A DNA stretch of 64,000 bases from Thermohahella caldifontis (GTDB lineage: Bacteria > Pseudomonadota > Gammaproteobacteria > Pseudomonadales > Oleiphilaceae). The position numbers and the translations under genes were made by a program. The notes under the pieces are model-generated. The model did no database searches. It worked only from the letters and a program-made list of their open reading frames with translations, and had not been told where the DNA came from. Of this stretch, positions 19,102 to 28,243 are shown piece by piece. The stretch spans positions 1,488,001-1,552,000 of the forward strand of contig NZ_CP154858.1 of NCBI RefSeq assembly GCF_041153465.1. Direction: 5' to 3'. How positions within the stretch are numbered: the stretch's first letter is position 1; each line of letters opens with the position of its first letter.

Positions 19102-20937
19102 ATGACCGAACACACCACAGCGGATGACCGCATCCGTCTGCCCGACGTGCTGCGCAAGCTGCCGGAACTGGGCCGCCGTGCCCCGAAAATTGTCCAAGGC
19201 TACTATTATTACGCACTGCTGGGGCCGGAAAGCCGCAAGACCCTGGCCAGCGTGCTGGAGGACAATGCACGCAGTCACCCCAACCAGCCGGCCATCCTCT
19301 ACGGTGACCGGACGCTGACCTATGCGGCACTGGATGCCTGGGCCAACCGCTTTGCCCATTATTACCGGGCCCGTGGCATCGGCCGTGGTGATGTCATCGC
19401 CATCGACATGGAAAACCGTCCGGAACTGTTTGCCGCCATCATGGGCGCACACAAGCTCGGCGCCGCGTGCGCCATGATCAATACCGCCCAGAAGGGCGCG
19501 GTGCTGGCCCACAGCCTGACCCTCACCCACCCCAAACTGCTGGTCATCGGCGCCGAACAGGTCCCCCTGTTCGAAACGGTGAGGGAGGAAATGCAGGCCA
19601 GCGGCCACACCCGCATCATCTGGATCCAGGATCCCGATCAGCCCGGCGACTGCCCGGAAGGCTACGAGGATGGCCTCACCCAGCTCAACCGCTACCCGGA
19701 CACCAAGCCCCGACTGGCAGATCCACCCAGAGCGGGTGACGTCGCCTTCTACCTGTTCACCAGCGGCACCACCGGCCTGCCCAAGGCCGCCCCCTCCAGC
19801 CACCAGAAGTGGTTCAAGGCGTACGGCGGCTTCGGATTCATGTCCCTGGCCATGACGCCCGATGATGTCATGTACGTCACCCTGCCCTTCTATCACGGCA
19901 CCGCACTGCTGGTATGCTGGGGTGCGACCCTTGCCGGCGCCTCCACCCTTGCCGTGCGCCGCAAGTTCAGTGCCTCCGCCTTCTGGGATGACGTGCGTCG
20001 CTACCATGCCACCTGTTTCGGCTACGTGGGTGAACTCTGCCGCTACCTCCTCAACCAGCCACCGTCGCCCAACGACCGCAACCATTCACTGCGCAAGATG
20101 ATCGGCAATGGCCTGCGCCCCTCCATCTGGCGCGAATTCAAGGAACGCTTCGGCATCGAACAGGTTGCCGAACTCTACGGCTCCAGCGAAGGCAACATCG
20201 GATTCAGCAACTTCCTGAATCTGGACAATACGGTCGGCTTCTCCACCGCTCCCTTTGCGCTGGTGAAATACCATGAAGGCACCCGCGAACCGGTACGGGA
20301 CGAAAAGGGCCGGCTCATCCGCGTCAGAAAGGGTGAACCCGGTCTCCTGATCGGCAAGATCACCAGGCGCTGGCGCTTCGAAGGCTATACACAAAAGGAA
20401 GCCACCGAAAAGGTCATCCTCAGGGATTGTTTCAGGAAAGGCGATGCCTGGTTCAACACCGGTGATGTCCTGCGGGAAATCGGCTTCCGGCATCTCCAGT
20501 TTGTCGACCGCATGGGCGATACCTACCGCTGGAAGGGCGAAAACGTGTCCACCACGGAAGTGGAAAACATCTTTGACGGTTTCCCCGGCATCGAAGAAGC
20601 CATTGTCTATGGCGTGGAGATTCCCGGCACCAATGGCAAGGCCGGCATGGCCACACTGGTCCCTGCCGACCGCTCCTGCCCGCTGGACATGGACGCCCTC
20701 GCCCGGCACCTGTTTGACAACCTGCCCCCCTACGCCGTCCCCGTCTTCCTGCGCATCACGGATGCCATTGAAAAGACCGGCACGTTCAAGTATCGCAAGG
20801 TGGATATTCAGAAACTGGGCTACAGTCTGGAACGGCCGGGGGACGAGGTCTGGGTCATGCTGCCCGGAGACAAGGTCTGGACCCGCATGACACCGGAGAT
20901 CGAAGCGGCCATCAACGCCGGCCAGCACCGCTTCTGA
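19102..20937 (+). CDS. atuH: Very-long-chain/terpenoid acyl-CoA synthetase (FATP-like)
   Basis: A 611-residue adenylate-forming enzyme. The phosphate loop reads FTSGTTGLPKAA (about 217-228), later followed by VAELYGSSEGNIGF and the acid RMGDTYRWKGENV. The C-terminal Lys region is ETIEKTGTFKYRK-like (DAIEKTGTFKYRKVD). It is of the fatty-acid-transport-protein/very-long-chain synthetase type, as in Pseudomonas atuH. It would activate citronellate or geranate with ATP and CoA. AGGAGA precedes the ATG, 26 bases after atuG. A perfect hairpin follows the stop and probably ends the operon. Confidence 0.85.
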   Translation: MTEHTTADDRIRLPDVLRKLPELGRRAPKIVQGYYYYALLGPESRKTLASVLEDNARSHPNQPAILYGDRTLTYAALDAWANRFAHYYRARGIGRGDVIAIDMENRPELFAAIMGAHKLGAACAMINTAQKGAVLAHSLTLTHPKLLVIGAEQVPLFETVREEMQASGHTRIIWIQDPDQPGDCPEGYEDGLTQLNRYPDTKPRLADPPRAGDVAFYLFTSGTTGLPKAAPSSHQKWFKAYGGFGFMSLAMTPDDVMYVTLPFYHGTALLVCWGATLAGASTLAVRRKFSASAFWDDVRRYHATCFGYVGELCRYLLNQPPSPNDRNHSLRKMIGNGLRPSIWREFKERFGIEQVAELYGSSEGNIGFSNFLNLDNTVGFSTAPFALVKYHEGTREPVRDEKGRLIRVRKGEPGLLIGKITRRWRFEGYTQKEATEKVILRDCFRKGDAWFNTGDVLREIGFRHLQFVDRMGDTYRWKGENVSTTEVENIFDGFPGIEEAIVYGVEIPGTNGKAGMATLVPADRSCPLDMDALARHLFDNLPPYAVPVFLRITDAIEKTGTFKYRKVDIQKLGYSLERPGDEVWVMLPGDKVWTRMTPEIEAAINAGQHRF

Positions 20938-20940
20938 ATG

Positions 20941-20965
20941 GCCGGGCATCCTCGCGATGCCCGGC
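20941..20965. terminator. Stem-loop ending the atu operon
   Basis: A perfect 9-bp stem (GCCGGGCAT / ATGCCCGGC, 7-base loop) begins three bases past the atuH stop. It has no T run on either strand, so it may protect the 3' end or work as a weak bidirectional terminator towards the convergent gene. Confidence 0.45.
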
Positions 20966-21028
20966 ACGGATCCGGCACCGTGGCGTTCAGATCAGGGCGC
21001 CGGACATCACTCGCCGCCGGCCTGCCGG

Positions 21029-21850
21029 TCAGAAAGGCGCGCGCACCGGTTCGGCATCCGCGGCCTGAGCCCAGCCGGGTGACCAGGGAGCCATATACGG
21101 TTTTCGGGCAAAGGCTTCCATCATGGCACCCGCCACCTCGGGAATGCGATACCGGGTAATGTGCTGATTCAGCCTGTCCAGCAGCAGGCGACCCGCAGCC
21201 GAATCCCTCACGGCAATACTGACCGGCCGGCGTGCCAGCGGACAGGGTGAAGCCATGAGACTGTCTTCCAGCCCCAGTTCGCGGATCATGGCCATGCCCG
21301 AATGATACTCCCCCACAAACACGTCAATCCGGCCAGCCGCCAGTTTGCGCAGATTCAGATCGTCACCGTTGACCCAATCGGCCTCGCGCCCCGTGTCCTC
21401 GCCGATGGCAGCATCCATCCCGGCGGGGTAGACGTACCCTTCCGTCAGCCCGAGCCTCATGGGGCGCGACGCCAGTTCCTGCCAGCTGCACACGGGGGCC
21501 GTGCCGACGCGGACAAACGCATGGTCCTGTTGCCAGAAAACGGGCTGACTGCGCAACACACCCTGCTCGTCCGAGGTTTCAAGATAGGGAAAGTAGATAT
21601 CCGCACGCCGCATCTCCCAGACCAGCCGTGCACGCTTGGGCGGGAACACGTCAATCGTGAATTCGTAGGGCAGTTGCCCCACCACGCCCCGGAACCAGGT
21701 CATGAACAGACCCTGTTGTTCATTGTCCACATAGAAGGGGATTCTGGCGGCCGACACCCGGAAAACGGGATCCGTTCCCGCCCAGACCGGCCAGGCCAGG
21801 CCCAGCATGAGTCCTGCAATGCCTGCTCGCACGCAGCGCGACACCGTCAT
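21029..21850 (-). CDS. Periplasmic solute-binding-like protein (SBP family 3 type)
   Basis: A 273-residue protein with a signal peptide (1-25, cleavage near VWAG) and the fold pattern of family-3 solute-binding proteins: ADIYFPYLETSDEQ, RLGLTEGYVYP, GRIDVFVGEYHSG and a closing IAVRDSAAGRLLLDRLN. No ABC permease or ATPase lies next to it. Such orphan proteins often act as sensory or chemotaxis-linked binding proteins; the ligand cannot be read. It converges on the atu operon end. A weak AGG site precedes the ATG. Confidence 0.65.
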   Translation of the reverse strand: MTVSRCVRAGIAGLMLGLAWPVWAGTDPVFRVSAARIPFYVDNEQQGLFMTWFRGVVGQLPYEFTIDVFPPKRARLVWEMRRADIYFPYLETSDEQGVLRSQPVFWQQDHAFVRVGTAPVCSWQELASRPMRLGLTEGYVYPAGMDAAIGEDTGREADWVNGDDLNLRKLAAGRIDVFVGEYHSGMAMIRELGLEDSLMASPCPLARRPVSIAVRDSAAGRLLLDRLNQHITRYRIPEVAGAMMEAFARKPYMAPWSPGWAQAADAEPVRAPF

Positions 21851-22202
21851 CCTGATTATCCTTGTCTCCGCCGGGCTGTTCTCTGCACCGCGCCTTCATC
21901 GCGCAGCGCGAACACGCACCTGCCCATTCGCGAAATTCAGCCCCGTGACTCGCCACCCGTTCTAACGCCGGGCTTGAAACTCCCCGGCGTATCCATCAGC
22001 CTAGGATGACAGAAGGGGATGCGTCCATACGCCAAAGGTCGAAATGCGACATAATTTCTGACACCGCGCTCACTTTAACGCGACCTCAAATGCAAAAATG
22101 GGAAGATCATCACACTTTGGTCATCTACATTTGTCCGGATGGCCGCTATCATGGGCCACCGATCATAACGACAATAACAACACCTCAAATCCGGATTGCG
22201 CC
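21851..22202. other. Intergenic region between divergent genes
   Basis: No coding signal is seen. It holds an 8-bp perfect stem-loop at 21965-21990 (ACGCCGGG / CCCGGCGT, 10-base loop). It also holds a candidate promoter for the rightward gene, TCTACA (22124-22129) with TATCAT (22147-22152) and a 17-base spacer. Confidence 0.4.
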
Positions 22203-22649
22203 ATGGATTCAACGTACTGGCTCGAGCAGATCAATGTGGGTGAGCAGATCGAGCACGCCCGCCATCTGGAACGGCATGATTTTGGCGAGGCGCTGGCCAG
22301 GCTCCGATCCGCCACCGAACAGTATCAGGCACTTCGGCGACACCCGGAGGCCGCCACCTGTCTGCGGCTGGAAGACCCGCGTCCCCTGCTGGCCGCCTGG
22401 CTGGAACAGGCGGGAGAATATGAAGCCGCCTACCAGCTCGTCCAGACCCTTGGTATGGCCCCGGAGCGGCCACACCTGAGCCCGAACCAGCTTCAGGCAC
22501 TGGAAGCCCTCAAACTGAGACTCGAACACCGCCTGATGTTTGGCCGCGCAGCGCACCGGGGTACGGACCAGGTTTCTGCCCGCACGCCCGGTCAGCCCCG
22601 CAAAACGCCGTGCACCCCGGACGTCCGGCGCATACCGGTTGCAGTATGA
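22203..22649 (+). CDS. Hypothetical protein with TPR-like helices
   Basis: A 148-residue protein, not recognised. Residues 5-100 are rich in amphipathic helices with a TPR-like rhythm (EIEHARHLERHDFGEALARL is of that kind, then WLEQAGEYEAAYQLVQTL). The last 40 residues are polar and Arg/Pro-rich, probably unstructured. The start at 22203 is chosen because upstream codons do not fit the helical pattern; the ribosome site is weak. It precedes a PLP enzyme by about 120 bases on the same strand. It may be a small scaffold protein, but that is inference. Confidence 0.5.
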   Translation: MDSTYWLEQINVGEQIEHARHLERHDFGEALARLRSATEQYQALRRHPEAATCLRLEDPRPLLAAWLEQAGEYEAAYQLVQTLGMAPERPHLSPNQLQALEALKLRLEHRLMFGRAAHRGTDQVSARTPGQPRKTPCTPDVRRIPVAV

Positions 22650-22770
22650 CCCTGCACCCGGCACGCCCCGTTTCACACGCCCGCGGTACATTCGGGCTCA
22701 TCCGGCCCTCCCCTTGCCAAATTCCGCCACCTGCAACACAATGTCCGCTATCACACCGTCAGAGACCCGC

Positions 22771-23862
22771 ATGACCACTTCAGACCGACAATGGGTGGCA
22801 GATGCCATACGCCGCATCCAGGCCGACTATCAGCGCTCGGCCGATACGCACCTGATCCGCTTTGACCTGCCCATTCTGGCGCAGCACGGCATCCAGATCT
22901 ATCTGAAGGACGAATCCACCCACCCGTCCGGCAGCCTCAAGCACCGGCTGGCCCGCTCGCTTTTCCTGTACGGCCTCTGCAACGGACATATCGGACCCGA
23001 TACACCCATCATCGAAGCGTCCAGCGGCAGCACCGCCATTTCCGAAGCCTATTTCGCCCGCCTGCTGGGCCTGCGTTTCATTGCCGTGGTACCGGAACAC
23101 ACCGCCCGGGAAAAGCTGGCCCAGATCGAATTTTATGGCGGCGAATGTCACAAGGTACCGGCCACCGCTCTCTACAGTGAAGCCGAACGACTTGCGAGAG
23201 AACTGGGCGGCCATTACATGGACCAGTTCACCTATGCTGAACGCGCCACCGACTGGCGGGGCAACAACAACATCGCCGAAAGCCTGTTCGGTCAGATGCA
23301 GCATGAGGCCCATCCCATTCCCGCATGGGTGGTGATGAGCGCCGGTACCGGCGGCACCTCGGCCACGATCGGCCGCTACATCCGCTACCGGCCGGAGTAC
23401 CTCGAAAACACACAACTGTGCGTCGTTGACCCGGAAAACTCCGTGTTCGAACCCTACTACCGCACACGCAATCCGAATCTGACACTCGCGACCGGCTCAC
23501 GGATTGAAGGCATTGGACGGCCAAGGGTCGAACCCTCCTTTCAGCCTCAGGTCATCGATCGCATGATGGTCATCCCGGACGCCTTCAGCCTGGCCACCAT
23601 CCACTGGCTGATGCGCCATCTGGGACGCCGCTGCGGGGGCTCCACCGGCACCAACCTCGCCGGCACACTCCTGCTTGCGAGTGAAATGATCCGGGCGGGC
23701 GAACAGGGCAGTCTGGTCACGCTCATCTGCGACCCCGGCGAACGCTACCTGGAAACCTACTACAACCCCGAATGGCTGGCCGAACAGAAACTGGTGCTTG
23801 CCCCCTGGCTGGAAAAGCTGGAAGCGTTCGAGCACAGCGGGCACCTGACACTCGGCTCCTGA
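22771..23862 (+). CDS. PLP-dependent cysteine synthase-family enzyme (possible cysteine desulfhydrase)
   Basis: A 363-residue fold-type II PLP enzyme. The PLP Lys is in HPSGSLKHR (K57), followed by EASSGSTAISEAYFA and a phosphate loop MSAGTGGTSATIG. It is longer and more divergent than CysK/CysM and resembles the Cds1-type cysteine desulfhydrase group by its N-terminal RQWVADAIRRIQADYQRSAD. The reaction is thus either sulfide release from cysteine or an unassigned beta-replacement. A true cysM is present elsewhere in the window (49068-49955). An alternative start lies at 22741. Confidence 0.72.
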   Translation: MTTSDRQWVADAIRRIQADYQRSADTHLIRFDLPILAQHGIQIYLKDESTHPSGSLKHRLARSLFLYGLCNGHIGPDTPIIEASSGSTAISEAYFARLLGLRFIAVVPEHTAREKLAQIEFYGGECHKVPATALYSEAERLARELGGHYMDQFTYAERATDWRGNNNIAESLFGQMQHEAHPIPAWVVMSAGTGGTSATIGRYIRYRPEYLENTQLCVVDPENSVFEPYYRTRNPNLTLATGSRIEGIGRPRVEPSFQPQVIDRMMVIPDAFSLATIHWLMRHLGRRCGGSTGTNLAGTLLLASEMIRAGEQGSLVTLICDPGERYLETYYNPEWLAEQKLVLAPWLEKLEAFEHSGHLTLGS

Positions 23863-23902
23863 ACCGTTCGGCCCCGAGTCATTGCCTGCAAACCGATATT
23901 GC

Positions 23903-23931
23903 TTGCAATTTGATCGCCACCTCTCTAAAAT
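23903..23931 (+). promoter_or_regulatory. Promoter of the rpsF-rpsR-rplI operon
   Basis: TTGCAA (23903-23908) and TAAAAT (23926-23931) with a 17-base spacer lie about 80 bases before rpsF. This is a near-consensus sigma-70 promoter, as expected for ribosomal protein genes. Confidence 0.6.
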
Positions 23932-24013
23932 TACCGCCTCTTGAAATCCATGATTCAACTCCTTGCTGGCCGAACCAAGGTTCGCCGGCTGCCTTAAACC
24001 GAAGGGAGAGACA

Positions 24014-24442
24014 ATGCGTCACTATGAAATTGTGATCCTGGTACATCCGGATCAGAGTGAACAGGTTCCCGCGATGATCGAGCGCTACACCTCGAACATC
24101 ACTGCCAACGGCGGCAAGATTCACCGCCTGGAAGACTGGGGCCGTCGCCATCTGGCCTATCCGATCCAGAAAATCCACAAGGCTCACTACGTACTGATGA
24201 ACATCGAGTGCGATCAGGCCACGCTGGACGAACTGGCTCACGCCTTCCGCTTCAACGATGCCATTCTTCGCGAACTGATCATTCGTCGCAACGAAGCAGT
24301 AACCGAGCCTTCGCCGATCAAGGCTGCCGAAAGCCGCGAATCACGTCGTGACGACCGCGCTTCTGCGCCGCGCCGTGAAGAAGCGCTGGCAACCGAAGCC
24401 GACGAATCCGACGACGAATCCGACGACGCTACCGAAGAATAA
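24014..24442 (+). CDS. rpsF: 30S ribosomal protein S6
   Basis: A 142-residue S6 with the conserved MRHYEIVILVHPDQSEQVP start, GGKIHRLEDWGRRHLAYPI and an RFNDAILRELI segment. It binds 16S rRNA with S18. The C-terminal tail from about 100 is charged and ends in an acidic run (DESDDESDDATEE), longer than the E. coli tail that is modified by glutamate addition. GGGAGAG precedes the ATG. It starts an operon with rpsR and rplI; the priB gene found between rpsF and rpsR in enterics is absent. Confidence 0.95.
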   Translation: MRHYEIVILVHPDQSEQVPAMIERYTSNITANGGKIHRLEDWGRRHLAYPIQKIHKAHYVLMNIECDQATLDELAHAFRFNDAILRELIIRRNEAVTEPSPIKAAESRESRRDDRASAPRREEALATEADESDDESDDATEE

Positions 24443-24454
24443 GGGGGCACATCC

Positions 24455-24685
24455 ATGGCACGTTTTTTCCGCCGCCGCAAATTCTGCCGTTTTTCGGCCG
24501 AAGGCATCAAAGAGATCGATTACAAGGACATCGAGCTGCTCAAGGGCTACATCACTGAGACCGGCAAGATCGTACCCAGCCGCATTACCGGTACCAAGGC
24601 CCGCTATCAGCGTCAGCTGGCAACTGCCATCAAGCGCGCACGCTACCTGGCCCTGCTGCCGTACACCGACAGCCACGATCTGTAA
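24455..24685 (+). CDS. rpsR: 30S ribosomal protein S18
   Basis: A 76-residue protein of full family length. It shows FRRRKFCRFSAEGIKEIDYKD-type sequence, the PSRITGTKARYQRQL core and the ending AIKRARYLALLPYTD, all diagnostic of S18. It pairs with S6 on the 30S platform. AAGGGGG precedes the ATG, 12 bases after rpsF. Confidence 0.96.
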   Translation: MARFFRRRKFCRFSAEGIKEIDYKDIELLKGYITETGKIVPSRITGTKARYQRQLATAIKRARYLALLPYTDSHDL

Positions 24686-24736
24686 AGAATTAGCCGGCGA
24701 AGCCCCTGTTTCGCCCCAGAAATGAGGTTTAGCAAG

Positions 24737-25183
24737 ATGGAAGTGATTCTGCTCGAGAAGGTCGCCAACCTTGGCAACCTGGGTGACAAGGTCACCGTCC
24801 GTCCGGGTTATGGACGCAACTACCTGATTCCTTATGGCAAGGCCGTACCTGCCACCAAGGAAAACCTGGCAGCATTTGAAGCACGTCGTGCCGAGCTGGA
24901 AAAGCAGGCTGCCGAAAAGCTGGCAGCTGCCCAGGCACGCGCCGAAGCACTGGATGGCAAGGAAATTACCATTACTGCCAAGGCCGGTGACGAAGGCAAG
25001 CTGTTCGGCTCTGTCGGCACCCGCGACATCGCGGAAGCCATCAGCGCCACAGGCACCGAAGTTCACAAGAGCGAAGTGCGCCTGCCGCAAGGTCCGCTGC
25101 GCGAAACCGGTGAATTCGAGATCACCCTGCAGCTGCACAGCGATGTGACCACTGCAGTCAAGCTGATCATCGTGGCCGAGTAA
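24737..25183 (+). CDS. rplI: 50S ribosomal protein L9
   Basis: A 148-residue L9. The N-terminal domain reads MEVILLEKVANLGNLGDKV and PGYGRNYLIPYGKA, then a long charged connecting helix (about 40-75), then the C-terminal rRNA-binding domain with KLFGSVGTRDIAEAI. The start at 24737 is chosen over an in-frame ATG at 24722 by alignment with the family. It is the last gene of the operon, followed by a strong terminator. Confidence 0.96.
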   Translation: MEVILLEKVANLGNLGDKVTVRPGYGRNYLIPYGKAVPATKENLAAFEARRAELEKQAAEKLAAAQARAEALDGKEITITAKAGDEGKLFGSVGTRDIAEAISATGTEVHKSEVRLPQGPLRETGEFEITLQLHSDVTTAVKLIIVAE

Positions 25184-25206
25184 TCCTTTACGAAGGATGA
25201 CCGCAA

Positions 25207-25231
25207 GGGCAGCCCACCGGGCTGCCCTTTT
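25207..25231 (+). terminator. Rho-independent terminator of rpsF-rpsR-rplI
   Basis: A perfect 9-bp GC stem (GGGCAGCCC / GGGCTGCCC) with a 3-base loop is followed by TTTTCGTTT. It lies 24 bases after the rplI stop. Confidence 0.85.
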
Positions 25232-25311
25232 CGTTTCAAGCGTTCACAACCCTGCCGCAAAAAGCCATAATACGCATCCCTAACTTCGCTGTCCGAGAGT
25301 ACCTGCCTGCC

Positions 25312-26679
25312 GTGAAAGACGATACCCAGAAACTGCGCACGCCCCCTCATTCCAATGAGGCCGAACAGTCCGTCCTCGGAGGCCTGATGCTGGACAACAG
25401 CACTTGGGATCATGTTTCCGACCTGATCACCAGCCAGGACTTCTACCGCGTAGAGCACCGGCTGATTTTTGAAGCCATCTCCAGACTGGCCAATGAAAGC
25501 CAGCCTCTGGATGCCATCACGGTGTCTCAGGAACTGGAACGCCGCGGAGAACTGGAAAAGGCAGGCGGACTGGCCTATCTCTCCGAGCTGGCCCGCAACA
25601 CCCCCAGCGCAGCAAACATCCGGGCCTATGCGGACATCGTCCGGGAGCGCGCAGTGCTGCGCCGGCTGATTACCGCGGCCAATGAAATCCAGGAACAGGC
25701 CTACAACCCCGCCGGCCTCAAGAGCGAGGAGATTCTGGATGAGGCCGAACGCAAGGTCTTCCAGATCGCCGAGGACCGCCCCAACCAGGGCGGCCCGGAA
25801 AAGGTGGCCCCGGTACTGGTCAAGACGCTGGAAAAGATTCAGCAGCTTTACGAGCAGGAAGCCAGCATCACGGGGGTGACAACCGGTTTCAAAGATCTGG
25901 ACGACATGACCGCGGGCATGCAGCCCTCCGACCTCATCATCGTCGCAGGCCGCCCCTCCATGGGTAAAACCACCTTCGCCATGAACCTGGTGGAAAACGC
26001 CCTCATGAAAACCGGTCTGCCCACTCTGGTATTCAGCATGGAGATGCCCGCCGATTCCATCGTCATGCGGATGCTCTCGTCACTGGGCCGTATCGACCAG
26101 ACCAAGGTCCGGACCGGCAAACTGGATGACGAAGACTGGCCCCGCCTGACCTCGGCCATCAACCTGCTCAAGGACAAACCGCTCTACATCGATGATACGC
26201 CCGCCCTGAGCCCGACGGAAATGCGCTCCCGGGCACGGCGCGTGGCGCGCGAGCACGGCGGCAAGCTGGGCCTGATCATGGTCGACTATCTGCAGCTCAT
26301 GCGGGTGCCGGGCAACAACGAAGGCCGGACGGCTGAAATCTCCGAAATTTCCCGGTCTCTCAAGGCGCTGGCGAAAGAACTGGATTGCCCCGTGGTCGCC
26401 CTCTCCCAGCTCAACCGCAGCCTCGAACAGCGCCCCAACAAGCGTCCGGTCAACTCGGATCTGCGGGAATCCGGCGCCATCGAGCAGGATGCCGACGTCA
26501 TCATTTTCATTTACCGGGACGAGGTCTACCACGAAGACTCGCCCGACAAGGGAATTGCCGAGATCATCATCGGCAAGCAGCGGAACGGTCCCATCGGCAC
26601 TGTTCGCCTTGCCTTCCAGGGACGCTATACGCGCTTCGAGGATCTCGCGCCCGAGTATGCGGGAGCGAACTACGAGTGA
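25312..26679 (+). CDS. dnaB: Replicative DNA helicase DnaB
   Basis: A 455-residue hexameric helicase. The N-terminal primase-interaction domain begins with PPHSNEAEQSVLGGLMLD, and the RecA-like domain carries Walker A GRPSMGKTTFA (about 214) and the B strand LGLIMVDYLQLM. The arginine-finger region KQRNGPIGT is near the end. The start is GTG. The order rplI-dnaB-alr is conserved in gammaproteobacteria. The stop overlaps the alr start (GTGA). No intein is present. Confidence 0.96.
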   Translation: MKDDTQKLRTPPHSNEAEQSVLGGLMLDNSTWDHVSDLITSQDFYRVEHRLIFEAISRLANESQPLDAITVSQELERRGELEKAGGLAYLSELARNTPSAANIRAYADIVRERAVLRRLITAANEIQEQAYNPAGLKSEEILDEAERKVFQIAEDRPNQGGPEKVAPVLVKTLEKIQQLYEQEASITGVTTGFKDLDDMTAGMQPSDLIIVAGRPSMGKTTFAMNLVENALMKTGLPTLVFSMEMPADSIVMRMLSSLGRIDQTKVRTGKLDDEDWPRLTSAINLLKDKPLYIDDTPALSPTEMRSRARRVAREHGGKLGLIMVDYLQLMRVPGNNEGRTAEISEISRSLKALAKELDCPVVALSQLNRSLEQRPNKRPVNSDLRESGAIEQDADVIIFIYRDEVYHEDSPDKGIAEIIIGKQRNGPIGTVRLAFQGRYTRFEDLAPEYAGANYE

Positions 26680-27746
26680 GACCGCTCATCGCCCGGATCG
26701 ACACCCAGGCCCTGCGCCACAACATGCAGCGTCTCCGGGGCATAGCCGGCACGGCCCGGCTGATGACATTGCTCAAGGCCAATGCCTACGGACATGATCT
26801 GGTGCTGGTGGCACGCGCCCTGGCAGATCTCAACGAACGGCTTGCCGTCGCCTGCCTGGATGAAGCTGTTGCATTGCGTAATGCCGGCATCCGGACGCCC
26901 GTACTGATACTTCAGGGCCCCTACTCGCCGGATGAATGGGACGAGGGCCTTCACTTGGGCAAGGTGGAATGGGTCATCCACCATCCCTCCCAGTGGGACT
27001 GGATCAGAACCGCAACCGGTAGCGCCATCTGGCTCAAGTTCAACACCGGCATGGGCCGCCTGGGCCTGCCTGCATCGGAAGTCAGAACCTGGCTGGATGC
27101 CCTGCAAAACAGCCACCACCAGTTGCGCGGCATCATGACCCACTATGCCTGCGCCGACGAACCCGAAGGCGAACACTGGCACAATCAGCACGCCACGGTC
27201 AGCCGGCTGGCCGAAGCACTGCCCGGGGCACTGGACTTCAGCGCCTCCAATTCCGCCGCCCTGTTCAACGGCATTCATCCCCGTGAAACCTGGGCACGAC
27301 CCGGCATCAGTCTCTACGGCGCCTCCCCTTATGCGGATCGCAGCGCCGAAGCGCTCGGGCTGAAACCGGTCATGACGCTGATCAGCCAGGTGATTGCGGT
27401 CAACCGGATACGAAAGGGCGAAACCGTCGGCTACGGCGCCACCTGGACCGCGCCGCGTGACAGCCGGATTGCGGTGGTCGCTGCCGGATACGGAGACGGC
27501 TATCCGCGCCATGCCCGAACCGGCACGCCTGTCCGGGTTGCCGGCCACAGGGTACCCCTTGTGGGGCGGGTCTCCATGGATATGCTGACTGTGGATGTGA
27601 CCGATTATCCGGATGTGGACGTCGGCGCCCCCGTCGAACTCTGGGGGCCCGGTCTGAGCGTGGACGAAGTCGCACGCCATGCCGACACCATCAGCTACAC
27701 CCTGACGACCGGCCTGACCGCCAGGGTGCCTCGCCAGGCTGTCTGA
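26676..27746 (+). CDS. alr: Alanine racemase
   Basis: A 356-residue fold-type III PLP enzyme that makes D-alanine for peptidoglycan. The PLP Lys is K34 in TLLKANAYGH; the second catalytic Tyr is in VGYGATW (about 252); GRVSMDMLTVD is the conserved C-terminal strand. The start GTG at 26676 overlaps the dnaB stop, giving a length typical of the family. Translation is probably coupled to dnaB. Confidence 0.94.
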   Translation: MRPLIARIDTQALRHNMQRLRGIAGTARLMTLLKANAYGHDLVLVARALADLNERLAVACLDEAVALRNAGIRTPVLILQGPYSPDEWDEGLHLGKVEWVIHHPSQWDWIRTATGSAIWLKFNTGMGRLGLPASEVRTWLDALQNSHHQLRGIMTHYACADEPEGEHWHNQHATVSRLAEALPGALDFSASNSAALFNGIHPRETWARPGISLYGASPYADRSAEALGLKPVMTLISQVIAVNRIRKGETVGYGATWTAPRDSRIAVVAAGYGDGYPRHARTGTPVRVAGHRVPLVGRVSMDMLTVDVTDYPDVDVGAPVELWGPGLSVDEVARHADTISYTLTTGLTARVPRQAV

Positions 27747-27752
27747 AGCCGA

Positions 27753-28115
27753 TCAGGCGGCCTTTGCCTCCTCGGCCTCGAACAGAATCTCCTCGATAAA
27801 GCCCGTGATGGCCACCAGCTGCTCTTCCGTCAGCCGGTGCAACACCTTCCTGATGACCATGCGAATGCCCTTCTGGGTGCTCGAAAGCCCCATCTGAGCG
27901 ATCTTCATGGTCATGCTGCCGGCATTGACGCGACGCAGGGGCTCCATGAAATAAAACTCCATGCCCGACACCGTCATGTCCATGATGACCTCGTACATGA
28001 GGTCCACGTGCTGGGATGCCGGCTGATCATAGCGCACGCGATGGATCAGCTGTGCCGCGCGGTCCATGATGGGTTGCGGAACCGGTGCCGCGATATGAGA
28101 TTGACTCTTGATCAT
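27753..28115 (-). CDS. Conserved hypothetical protein, small and helical
   Basis: A 120-residue protein with no family I can name. It has a predicted all-helical layout with MDRAAQLIHRVRYDQPASQ, an aromatic central segment (SGMEFYFMEPLRRVNAGSM) and an acidic tail. No signal peptide or metal motif is seen. The start at 28115 is chosen over 28127 because GAGGAAG then sits at proper spacing. It converges on alr with a six-base gap and is divergent from the NAD(P)-binding gene. Confidence 0.6.
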   Translation of the reverse strand: MIKSQSHIAAPVPQPIMDRAAQLIHRVRYDQPASQHVDLMYEVIMDMTVSGMEFYFMEPLRRVNAGSMTMKIAQMGLSSTQKGIRMVIRKVLHRLTEEQLVAITGFIEEILFEAEEAKAA

Positions 28116-28243
28116 CTTCTTCCTCATTGCAGGTGGATGCCGCTTCGGATGGCGGACTTACCATGGCTACGTTATGATTATGCCAGATCTCCGCCCCTTG
28201 CGGTGGTACACATGTCCCATTTGAATTCAGAGAGGAACCTTTT

